Positions 9,806-20,400 of a stretch of DNA of 64,000 nucleotides are shown piece after piece. The stretch's first letter is position 1; each line of letters opens with the position of its first letter. The position numbers and the translations under genes are program-made. Source of the DNA: Symsagittifera roscoffensis (lineage: Eukaryota; Xenacoelomorpha; Acoela; Convolutidae); NCBI RefSeq assembly GCF_963678635.1, contig NC_087064.1, positions 84,249,847-84,313,846 of the forward strand, written 5' to 3'. A model generated the notes under the pieces. It did no database searches. It was given only the letters and a program-made list of their open reading frames with translations, and was not told the DNA's origin.

Positions 9806-11230
9806 TTATGTATGTAAATTTTTCACGTTATCTCTAACAAACAATGCAGCTCCTCGCGAGGAATCGCTATCGGATATTACACATCCAGGGAAAATTTCCC
9901 GTACTAATTTATTCAACAGTTGGTTTTTTCTGAATATATTTCCAACCGCAACGACCTTATCGTAAAGCAACTTTCCGTTCGAAGCTTTAATGAACACGTC
10001 TCGTGCATTGTTAATAAGGCCTCTATGAATCGCCAAAGAAATTTGGCCTAGATTGCATGATAAAGAAGACAAGCATAATAGCGATGCATGGCTGGTACTT
10101 GCTGAAACTGAATGACTGTTCCGTTCTGAGTAAAGGCCGCCTTGAAACTGAACACCAGGGTTACGGCTACCTCTACAATGTTCCAATATTCCAGCGTCAA
10201 TAAAAACCTTGTAAATATCATCGATTGGCGGCGAACTTTTATCTGAATCATTTAACACTCCACATATTAAGGGTGCAAAAACATGCTCAACAAATTGTTC
10301 CAGGTTATTCCCTCCATTCATTGATGCAAAAACAGCCAAAAACGTTTCACCAATATACGGAAAAAACTCAAGACCCTGCAACGCGCCATTTGTCATTAAA
10401 ACAATCTCCTCCGAGGATAGAACTTTTCCAATTTGACATGAAGTACCCAAATTTAATACCAAACTGTCGGTACAGGATCTAATAACCGAGTAGAACGCAC
10501 ATTGAGTATCGCCCATCGGAACCAGAACTTTAACTCCTTCAGGAAAGCCAAGCACAGTGCTCTTTGTCAGTCCCATAATTGTACAATCTGACACGATCGA
10601 GGGAAGTGTTTCTACTGGAAATTTTCTCGCCCTAAGAGTATCATAATCGAACGAATTTTTTAACGGATCAAAATATCCGAAACTGTTGGCCAGTTGGCTG
10701 GTTGTTTTCACGGTATAGTTACGAGGACATCCTAAAAACATCCATGCGAAGAAATCCATGATCGAGCCCCAATACTTTCCTGACATTTTAGATGATGCTG
10801 AGCCATAATTTTCAAACAAAAGAGATGCAAGTCCATAGCCGGGATGAATAGAAGGATTTTCAGCCAAAAAAGTATCAGTCAACCTCTGATCTTCCCAGGT
10901 TATTAAATTTGAAACCCTAGCACTTTCCAAGACTGATTCCAAATCAGCAGATAAGTCGAAAGAAACATCTTCCCATGTCACTATGCCGTGCATTTGACCA
11001 GCCATTATTACATGATCGACATCATTCAAATGGAGCAGTATATTTGTCGTGGCAGCTTTCAAGTTATCAAAAATTTTATAAGGCGACTGCTCTCTATACC
11101 CCGGAGGCAGACCAACAACATCAGCGTTGCTTTCTAATTGTTGTGATGCAATTGAGTCATTTTCCGAGCCATAAACCGGCAGTACGGAGACTTTCAACGA
11201 AGTAGTGCCAAAATCGATTGCACAAATCAT
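9806..11230 (-). CDS. SHPK: Sedoheptulokinase (FGGY carbohydrate kinase)
   Basis: The ORF is 474 codons without introns, close to the length of vertebrate SHPK. SHPK phosphorylates sedoheptulose with ATP to give sedoheptulose 7-phosphate, feeding the pentose phosphate pathway in the cytosol. The N-terminal ATP-binding signature DFGTTSLK is at residues 6-13. The FGGY substrate motif GQMHG is at 78-82, TWEDQR at ~111-116, and the catalytic-base motif GDTQ has Asp241. ASMNGGN, a family-typical segment of the C-terminal lobe, lies near residue 300. The pattern SGQMHG...TWxDxR is characteristic of SHPK among FGGY kinases. The ORF is intact, so the gene is probably functional. The lack of introns contrasts with the BTB gene and could reflect a retrocopy or intron loss; no poly-A tail or target duplication supports a retrocopy. 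Confidence 0.88.
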   Translation of the reverse strand: MICAIDFGTTSLKVSVLPVYGSENDSIASQQLESNADVVGLPPGYREQSPYKIFDNLKAATTNILLHLNDVDHVIMAGQMHGIVTWEDVSFDLSADLESVLESARVSNLITWEDQRLTDTFLAENPSIHPGYGLASLLFENYGSASSKMSGKYWGSIMDFFAWMFLGCPRNYTVKTTSQLANSFGYFDPLKNSFDYDTLRARKFPVETLPSIVSDCTIMGLTKSTVLGFPEGVKVLVPMGDTQCAFYSVIRSCTDSLVLNLGTSCQIGKVLSSEEIVLMTNGALQGLEFFPYIGETFLAVFASMNGGNNLEQFVEHVFAPLICGVLNDSDKSSPPIDDIYKVFIDAGILEHCRGSRNPGVQFQGGLYSERNSHSVSASTSHASLLCLSSLSCNLGQISLAIHRGLINNARDVFIKASNGKLLYDKVVAVGNIFRKNQLLNKLVREIFPGCVISDSDSSRGAALFVRDNVKNLHT

Positions 11231-11279
11231 TTCCTCAAATGAAACAAAAATTTTCGAATCAAAAATTTTAAAAAATTCA

Positions 11280-12165
11280 ACTATATGCAGAGAAGAACAC
11301 GGATAGCCGGCTACTGGGAAGGAGCACAGAATGTTACGACCAGACTTAAAAAAACATTAGAGTAAAATTAAATTTTCAAGGCTTAAAATAAGCATAAATC
11401 AGCTAAATAAGCCTGCCCACTCGCTCGAACTTAGACCAAAATTAAAATGTAACCAAAGACCAAAATCACGACTGAAAGAGCTTCAATATGATATATCACT
11501 CATGACTATTTGTGGTAGCTGATTTTGCGTGGAAAACAAAAAAGACAGCTCGCTTGCTTTACTCCCTCGAATCAAGACAAATCATCAAAATTTCATACCG
11601 GTTTTTCTCGACACTGGAAAAATTTTTAGGAAATTTTTTGATATGATTAAGACTGAAAGGGCTTTAATATGATATATCACTCAACGGTGGCCAGCCAATA
11701 AAGCAGAATGGTCTAAGAGCAGAATGGTCTATGCATAAATTGAGCAATATAATCAAGAATTTTAAAAAAATCTAGTCAAAAAAATTGAGTGAAATTAGTC
11801 AATTCATGCTTAATTTAATCGTCTTCTTGGTATTTTCTGACAATCCTAATAATTGTTTTATCAATTAGTTCGTACAAAACCAATATCAGTCAATATTCTT
11901 CTGTTTTTCTGCTCTTGGACCCATTCTGCACTTGGACCATTCTGCTTATTGCTCCGCCTTCATCACTCAACCCAGTCCGATCACTATTTGTGGTATAAGA
12001 TTTTGCGTGGAGGACAAAAAAACCAAAATACACCCGAATACAAAGTTCCTCCCCATTTTCAATGGTCGGAACAACAAGGATATCCAGTTGTTGTGCAAGT
12101 AGCACAGAATGTTTCGACCATATTAATAAAAACTACTGAAAAGTTTTTTCTTTCTTCAGACTAGT
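11280..12165. repeat. Old dispersed repeat family, several fragments
   Basis: Several phrases recur here in the same order, with many mismatches: GACTGAAAG(A/G)GCTT(C/T)AATATGA near 11471 and 11651; an ATTTTGCGTGGA block near 11523 and 12000; and GCACAGAATGTT(A/T)CGACCA near 11316 and 12100. Related fragments occur at 12440-12660 and, more decayed, inside BTB intron 1 (about 1600-1640, 1855-1945, 2785-2825). No ORF is conserved. This looks like a degraded non-autonomous element family. Confidence 0.55.
11686..11961. mobile_element. Foldback/MITE DNA element with 10-bp target duplication
   Basis: The element is 276 bp. Its ends are imperfect inverted repeats (left GGTGGCCAGCCAATAAAGCAG; right end reads GAAGGCGGAGCAATAAGCAG on the other strand). 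Each arm also holds two tandem copies of GCAGAATGG. ATCACTCAAC flanks it on both sides (11676-11685 and 11962-11971). Joining the flanks restores continuity with the other copies of the dispersed repeat it interrupts. A 9-10 bp duplication would suit a Mutator-like source. It has no coding capacity. Confidence 0.7.
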
Positions 12166-12439
12166 GTCGTGATAAGAGAATTATACAATTGTGTAGAAAT
12201 TAGTGAAATAGACATATCCAATATATTAGTAAAATGAAGCTCTTAAAACTAGTTTACGTTTCATTAGTCAAGTTTTCTTAGCCTTAATGACCAATTTTCA
12301 TATAACAAAACAGTGTATGAAGTAAAATGAAAAGAAAAACGAAAAAAAAAACCAGAAGTTTTGATTCCCAAAATGGCGCAAGCAAACTCCAAAATCTAAC
12401 TTTATGCGAAAAAAAACTAAGTTTTTCTGACATTACTCG

Positions 12440-12660
12440 AGCATAAATAAGCTAATTTAAGCCTAATCGCGCACCTGATTCGCTCCAAATTAAACCAAAA
12501 AAAAAATACATTTTTTTCTCGTCATTGAGAAAGATTTTTCAACCTTGTTTAAATGTCGCTCGAAACAAGACTGAAAGGGCTTTAATATGAAATCTCACTC
12601 GACACTTTCCGCTGATTAATTGAGGCATCTGATTCTGCTTGGAAAAGCAATTCACGAGAA
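12440..12660. repeat. Further copy of the dispersed repeat
   Basis: This segment repeats the order seen at 11400-11540: a GCTCxAAATTAA segment, a TTTTTCTCGTCATTGAG segment, then GACTGAAAGGGCTTTAATATGA at 12570 and ATTCTGCTTGGAAAA. The next 100 bp up to 12761 are GC-richer, with repeated TCCGGA/GGATCC words, and are not assigned. Confidence 0.5.
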
Positions 12661-12761
12661 CCAGGAAGGGTGTTGGGACGGCGTGTCCAGTCTTCCGGAA
12701 AGCAATAAGGACATTATTTCTCCGGATTCAAGGATCCGGAAGGGTCTCGGGAGATAACTTA

Positions 12762-12947
12762 TGTAACATTCGCCCGGAAGTACATATCGACAGAAAATAA
12801 AGCTAGGTTCTATACGACTGGCTAGCGTCTAAACACAGCTCTACATGCTTTTCACCGCCTCTGCCAAAGCCAGTTCTTTTGGTGGTCTTTCTAACATCGG
12901 GTCGACAAAAAAACGTTACTGTTTCCGGCTTCGATCAGAACGCTCTA
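12762..12947 (-). mobile_element. LTR-end fragment of a fourth related retrotransposon
   Basis: It starts TGTAACATTCG, as do the LTRs of the giant elements read on this strand. Over ~186 bp it keeps recognisable blocks (a CTGGC block, a TTTTCACC block, ACGTTACT) shared with 12948-13121. It is interrupted at 12948 by another TGTAACATTCG terminus. This fits an LTR end into which element T inserted. The rest of this older LTR would lie beyond element T, outside the window. Confidence 0.5.
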
Positions 12948-13121
12948 TGTAACATTCGCCCAAATACTACACAGCGACGGAGCGTAGAAAAAGTACCTAT
13001 TAACGACTGGCAGGCGTCAGTTACCTTAATCCTACTCAATTTTCACCGTCTCGACCTTGCCAGTTGATTTTCTGGTCTGTTTAGGGCTAAGTAAAAAGTT
13101 ACTATTTTTAGGCCATCAGTC
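12948..13121 (-). mobile_element. Element T, 3' end of its LTR (piece 1 of 3)
   Basis: It begins TGTAACATTCG and runs 174 bp until element L starts at 13122. The trinucleotide GTC at 13119-13121 recurs at 36097-36099 on the far side of element L, after which LTR-like sequence continues. Element L therefore sits inside this LTR. Confidence 0.65.
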
Positions 13122-14005
13122 TGTAACATTCGTCTACTACAGTCACACATGAGGCTTAAGAAAAATAGGCCCTATAACTATTGGCTCGGGAGTCAGGGAC
13201 ACTATCTCTTGTGTTTTTCCACCTCAAATCAGTCGGAGCCAATTCGGTTCGCTTGTGACATGAGACTACGACCCGCTACTGCTTAAGGCTACTACCAAAA
13301 TATCCCCCCACTCTAGAATTAAGAACGTCCCCATACTTAGGTCTCAAAATACCCAAAATACATGAACGCCGTTAAAAACCGGGTTGGAACAATCCGTTAA
13401 GTTGCTTTTTTATTAGACAGTGGAACTTTGATCCATTTCAGATGGATCAACCTAAAACTCGCCTTACCTCAACATAACAATCATAAAACACACTCTAGAA
13501 ATTAAATTAAGTACTCACATTGTAGCACGCTCAAGAACCAGGAAGTAAATAAGTCGGTAAACAACTCAAGAATCAATAAAGTAACTAAGATAAGTTTAAT
13601 GTCAGTCAGTTTTAACAACAAGAACAAGTTTTTACTCTAGACTGCAGTTTTATGTGGACCATTGGGACACCCAAGCTGTCCACCTTTCCGTCGAAGGTTC
13701 ACTCTGGTCCAGTTCGAATAATTGTTCTCTCGGGAACACTCTGTCTTCTATTTCAGATAGGACAGCTCTACTCTTGTTCACTATGATGGAAATTGCGAAT
13801 TGCAATTTCACACTCGTTTTTATCTGACAACTTTCCCGCAATTGTTCTGAAATTGTTCTCATTTCTTTTTCTGATTTTCAGTTATCGCGAGAAAATCGTG
13901 CATGACATGTTCCATTCGAAATTTTGAAAAATTAAATTTCACTCCAAAATCAAGTGTTTTCTGCTCTTCTCAAGGTCAAACTTCCAAATATGACCGACTG
14001 GCACA
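13122..14005 (-). repeat. Element L 3' LTR (884 bp)
   Basis: It matches 35213-36096 with one substitution noticed (13671). On the sense strand it runs TGTGCCAGTC...GTTACA. AATAAA is at 13409-13414 (as TTTATT on plus), with a 9-bp-stem hairpin at 13428-13450 just before it in sense order. The sense sequence immediately upstream contains a short purine run (CCGGGGAGTA), the candidate polypurine primer. Confidence 0.93.
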
Positions 14006-14434
14006 TACTCCCCGGACTCGAGATCGATGTCCTCATCGCGTGCTGTCTTCTGCCAGTGAGTCCCAGAAAACCGAGTGTTGCTCAAGATACAGTGCCAGTG
14101 GTCATTTACAGAAGTTTGCAGCAGACTTAAGCTTATCTACACCCCAAAATTCACAGCCATGTAAAATTTTCACACTATTGCTAAACAGCAATCAAAATCT
14201 GCACACACCTGCACCCTTGAATTTTCGCTTTTCAAGCCAATCATTTTAAAATCTCTTTTGTCCTATTCAATCAGGAAATTGTCATGCAGCATTTCGATTT
14301 ATATAATAAATATAGTATATTAGTAACAATATTTGCTTTGTTAAAATTTCTTTTTCGTGAATCCAAGTTTCACTCGGATTCACACTCAAGCCCCCTTTCC
14401 CTCTCAAGACTCAAGATCCATCCAATTTGCCCAT

Positions 14435-17400
14435 TCATCTCGTACTCTTCGCCTTGGAGGTACTGCATCCTGAAGTGCTAGATGCGGCAAACTGTCTCAA
14501 CAGTTCCTCTTCATCATCGGAACTAATCACAATCTCCTCCCAAGCCTTCAGCTGTTCATAGGATCGCATCCATTCTCTCTGCTCCTGCAATCTCTTTGCT
14601 TGGTTGGGTAGTGCCTTCACCCTAGCTTCTCGGTTCAAGCAAAAGGAGTTGTGCAGGCTCAAGCTCACGTTCTTCGCCAGGTCTTCCTCTAGTATCGACT
14701 CCCTCGCTTTGGTATTGTCTCTAGACATCTTACCCACTCTCTTCCATCCCGTCGTGATCGCATTACGATGGGTTAGCAGGGGTCTCTTGAAAGCTTCCGG
14801 CCCAATCTCGGCCTGGAACTGTCGATACTCCTTTTGATGTTTTCTCATGTGATCTTTCGTTGCCCTGTACAACCAAGACGTCAGTGTCGCCCGAAACCAT
14901 GGAAAGTACCTCAAGCGACTCCATACGTGCCTGACTTCCGTCGGTATGGCGAATACTTTGCACGCAGTCTCAAACAACTCGAGTCTCCTGCTGTAGTCTA
15001 TCGCGTATATTGACTCAGCCGTTGGCGTCGTCGCCTCCCGATACTTCGTTATATTCTCTTCTATCCATCTCAGAGCTAACATCGTACTCACTACTAAGAG
15101 CGTCACCTTCTGCCGGTGATCCGGTAGTCCGATCGACCGAATCTCTTCCACATCCCACACCAGGCAAAGGTTCTTGTGATCTGGATACCACACCGTTTGT
15201 GCCAAACAGTGGCATGGGCATTCCCCATGAGAGATCTCAATGCTCCTGAGATTACGCTCCCCTGAGGCTTCCAAGAGAGGCTCAAGCTCCATCATTTTCT
15301 CGTGCATCGTGTCGTTGTCTTCCAGGTTCGGAGTACTTCCCACAGGTTTCCCGATCACGTTTTGTCTCTCGTGATCGCTCGTGTTTTCTCTTTCCAACTT
15401 CAGAAGATCTTCTCCCCAGATTTCGCTTAAGTCATCTCTCAATTCTTTTGGTACTGTCCCTTTGATTTTTCTCAACAACTTGTGCGAGTGATGCGACATC
15501 CGAGCCAACCTCACACACTTGGGCACTGAGAAGGCCTTGTCCACCAGTATTCTCTGGCTGGACACTTCCACCATCGCCATGTGTAGCGGGTAGTGACTTC
15601 CGCACAAGTTGGCCATCATTGACCCTATCAGCGATTTCGCGTTCAATGGCAAGCCATAAGCTTCGCTCATGGGAAATCCCATTTCCGCCTCAAGACCAAC
15701 CTTCCAGCTCCGGATGTGTTTTTGAGTCACCTGCAACACCCCGGGCCATGATTCTACGCTCAACGCCGTCACTAAATGATGTTCAGACTCCAGTCTCTCC
15801 AGTGCCTGCAGACCACACATTCTCGAGAAGAATCCGAGAGCTGTCGCTATATTCACCGTGGTTCTCGCGTAACATTCCGCTATTATTTGCACTTCACTTT
15901 TCTCCCTTTCTGTGATGTCTTCGAACCAAGTGACCAGGTCTTCTTTTTGAAACGACAGTATTCTGACGCATGACCGTCCATCGCAGATGTGCTCTCCGTT
16001 CCCACACGTCGAATCCAGACAGCTACCCGGCTCCAATTTCTTTGCTGACCCGGGGTCGCTCGTCCTTTCGCTTGGCTCTTGCATCTGGGGTGTGATTAGC
16101 TTATGTAGCACACTCAACTTCGCCAGATCTTCATCTTCCGTTGGTGCTAACCTCACTCGCTCGGTGGTTTCCTCGATTAGACTCGCATGGGTATGTGGAC
16201 ACCAGGAGGGTCTTAGTAGCTTCCATATCACTCCCAAGTTCGTGGTTAACAAGCCATCTCCACCGCCCATGTTCACTTCAACTCTCTTGTTTGAGCGCGG
16301 TATGCTTATCACCTCTGGTGTTTTCTCAAGAATCAGGCCCAGGCTCGGCCCCTCTTTCTCCACCGCGTCTATCTCCATTATTCTTTCTGTCCAAAACTTC
16401 AGTAGCTCCGCTACCTCATGGTTTCTGTGGGCTCCTCCAGCTTCCGAGTCTAAGAAGGGATTGTAGGCTATTCCCATCACTCCAGACACATATTGGTATT
16501 CCCCCTTCTCACTGAGTCTCGAGTACTGTTCTGACGAGGCCAGGTTACGGTGAACATCATGTTCTTCCTCGAACTTCTTATTAGAGAACCTCCGTACCTC
16601 GTCCAGCTTTCGATGGTTCTCTAAGGATAGTCTGGAACCATCTTCTTTCTCTATTCCTGTACTCTGATATACGTTCAAGATGATCGTTGAGACTCTTCTC
16701 TCCATGGTTTTACTTCCACTTGCTCTCTGGTGGCATGCCAGGATGGTGCTATCAGACATCATTGACATTGTCCATCTCAAGAAACATGTGGCATCTTTTC
16801 TTCTAGCCAGGCTCAAGCCTGAATTGTCCCTGGCCACGTGTTGCATCAGTGCCTGATACACCTCTAGCTTCTTGCTTCCCAACTTCAGCCTGTCATACGA
16901 GGTCAATGTCTCCAACTCTATTCCCACCAGACTCCAGGTGAACATTAATTGTCCCGCAGTTCTAACGAAGGGATTCGCCATTAGTGGCGGTGCTGATGAG
17001 GATGTTCTCATCGCCTCTTCAAAATGATCCTTCAACAAACTCTGCCAGGACCTCTTCAGATGACTTGCCATCTCTATCTTATTAACCTCGGCTTTTTGCT
17101 GGGTGGCCCAATTGCGTCGCCTGCGAGCTATTCCACTGTCCAACTTCTTCAAGCAGTCCTCCATTTCCTTCAATGTTTCGAGGGCCACCCACCACGTCCG
17201 GGAAGTGTTCCTCGTCTTGTTCCTCTCCAATGGATCACTCGTCACTTGTTTGCCCATGTCCTGATGTGCCTTCGAGATCCATTCTTTGCCGATCTCCACT
17301 TCCCCTACCTGTCCGTTCGTTGAACCTCTCTTCACGTTTACCTTCTGAGGCTTGAAGTCTTCTTCTGACGTCGAACTGGTGGAAACCTCTATTTCCTTTT

Positions 17401-20400
17401 CTACTTCAAGTGGTTTCCTGAGCTCCGAGCTATTCTTGTATGCCGCCGTCTTGCATCGGGCCAAAACGATGGGCGCCGTCTCTCTCAAGTTTCCTTCCGA
17501 AACAGCATCCACTGAAGGACTACCCCATCCTTCCACTTCTCTCTTCCTCTTGCGAGTCTTCACATCTCTGCTCGAGGGTGTTGTGGCTATCATCATTGAT
17601 TCGACCTCTCCATCCACTCCTTCCAACTCTTGCCTCCCCCCTGCTCGAGCCTTAAGGATATTAGTACTTTTAATCATATTACTAGTCCCAACCTTATCCC
17701 TTTTTATATCATCAACCATTTTATCCACAGTTTTTTGTTTCAGAGTAGAGCTGTCCTCACATTTCTCTTTTCTAGTCTTCGATCGTGCGTTCCTCAGCTC
17801 CACTAGTTTGTTCAGCAGCTCTTTTCTTGCTTTCTCATCCAGGCCCGTTCCTATCAGGAGCGGTTCCCCGAATCTCACTACTGCGTCCCACAGTTCCTTC
17901 TTGAACTTGTCCAGCGTCGTCTCGCTGCCCACTTCTCGATTGAATTCCTCCAGGAACTCCTGCCAAGCGTCATCCTCGAGAGATCCCAAGAATATGTCCC
18001 TGTTCCCTTCGAACGTGTTCTTCTCCCTTTCCTCCGAGCTCAAGAGTAACATCCCCATATTGAAGGTCTCACCTGCCAATGGCAACTCTAGGTTCTTCCG
18101 CGGAGACGGAATCAGGGGTGGTGTGGCAGTATCTGCCCAATTCTCCTCGCTCAAATCTTTCAACAGCTCTTGAGTGGTGAGCTCCTCCCCTGATGGCCCT
18201 GGTTCAGGCGTATTCCCCACTTCCATGTCTTCACCAGCTTCACTGAGAGTTTCATCCATACTCTCTTCTTCTGACTCATGTCTCCTTCTCTCGAGAATTT
18301 TCTTAAATCGGTCCTCGACGGGTCCGCTCCTCTTGTCTCCAGGTGTGTCCACGGACAGTGGTGATGGTGTCGCAGGATCCAGCTTTTTGTATTCCGTCAG
18401 TGCTACGTGCAGTTGACCTGCTGCATCTAGTTCTGTTCCTTCCTGTCTTATTTCCACCTGTTCCAAGCCATAGGGCGCCTTATATTTTCTCGTGGCAAAT
18501 TTCATGTCGTCCACCAGTGCGACGTGCCCCTCCATCACGATCATCCTGCCATCATCCCATATGGGCAACATGTTCTCAAGTCCCTCCTTCTCAAGAGTTC
18601 TCAAGACCTTCCTCACCTCATACCCTGGGGGCTGCGAACCTCTACTCTTTTTCGCTTGCGTCGTCCACGAGTTTACCTTCATCTCGCTGGTATGGAAGTA
18701 GACCGCCGCCGTGTAGCCAATGAACAGGGGGTCCCAGCCATCAGTGAAATCCTTCTGCATTTCCTCCGCCGTCATCCTCGCCATTATGGAGGGAACTACC
18801 AAGGGACTATTCATTCCTAAGGTCATCCTCCTGACTATTGGGAACTCAGGCATGGTGGCCGGGAGGATTTCTTTCTCCATTATGGTCTCCAGCTCCCTCT
18901 TCACCAGTGCGAAGCACTCCTTCCAGGCAGGAATTCTCAAGATTTCTCGTCCGTCCGCCGTCAATGGGTTCAAGTTCCAGAATTTGGGATACATTTCAAT
19001 GGGACCCTCTCGCTTGCCTCCCATTCTACATTGCATTTGACCCCTGAAGTTGCACACTATCAGCTCGGCATCTTTCACCTTTCCAAAGAGTACCGTGTTG
19101 CTCATTCGCGCCCTGAGCACCTCCTGCTGACACCAATTCAGCGCTGTACCATCCAGTACGCTGATGAGACTCAAGTGCGTCACCGAGTGACGATACGTTA
19201 TCACCAGGGGATCTGGAAACGCGTACGTCACTGCTGGACCATAGATGCAGGTCACCACCTCCTCCAGACCTCGGATTATCCCCATTGGGTCCGACCTCAT
19301 TGCCAGGCACAGGTCCGTCAACAGAGGCATCCCTCTGTTCGCCTTCTCCCATTCTTCTCTCGAGGTTGGGTTCTCATCTTCACCCGTCATGTATCGATTC
19401 TGCATCATGAGGTATTGCACCAGCAGTGTCTTCAACCCTGCGGCACACTTGTAGGAGCTGGTTTCAATACTCGTGTGGACTCTCCCCATAGACAGAGGTT
19501 CTCCATATTCCATTAACCGATGAAACGACACCAATTCCCCATGGGTCAAGAGTACTAGCGCCAGATACCCATCAACTCGAAGTGTCTCCACTCCTCGACT
19601 AAACATGTATGCTGGGCCCATGTTGAACAAGTATCTGGGGTAGACCAAATACAGGGCCAAGAGCAGGCTGATGGGCATGCCCAGTATCTCCTGCACGAAG
19701 GCTCCAAAGATAGTCGCCGTGGTACCGAATACTCCTGCCAAGAATTCCTTCTCCCAGCAAGGACTCAAGAACTTGAGAATCTCGTAATCCCTCCGAGTCC
19801 TCAATTCGCCTTTGGCGTGCTCTCTCCAGAACCCTGCGATTGTCACTTCATTGGCGGCCGAGACAAATCTAGCCACCGTCATGTCTCTTACCTCGGCCAG
19901 CTCCAGTTGCTTCTCTAGGAAACTCCAGATTTGTTTCACGAGGAGTGGTGCTTCTTCCCTCGTTTTATTCGTGACGTTCTCCAGCCTTGGTGTCAGGAAT
20001 GGCCACCAGCCATTCTCTTGAGTCAAGCGATATTTCATCGATTCTAACTGTTTCTCCGTCTCGACCACATTTCTCCTCTCGTTGCTGGGACCTCTAGACT
20101 TGCTGGTGGAATTTGCGACTTTCACCTCCATAAACCGGAACCACAGGCTGGCCGTCAACTGGTTTATCGCCGTGTGGTCGTCCCCGATGACTGGGCTGAA
20201 CTTGAGTTGTCTAGCAAAGTTCGATATCTCTAGCAAGAGTACCTCATCCAACACAATCAAGACGTCGGCTAGTCCGTAAAAGCCCCTCAGCGCATGAGAT
20301 ATGTCAGCCCATGCCGCTGGTAATTCTGATTTGTAAAGTCTCAAGTTCACTGGCTCCAGCTCTCGATTGGGGGCTGCCATCAGAATCCGCCATTCACTCC

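Noticed and set aside
13650-13862. 70-codon minus-strand frame within the LTR
   Set aside because: It is interrupted by the single base difference in the other LTR and has no recognisable content.
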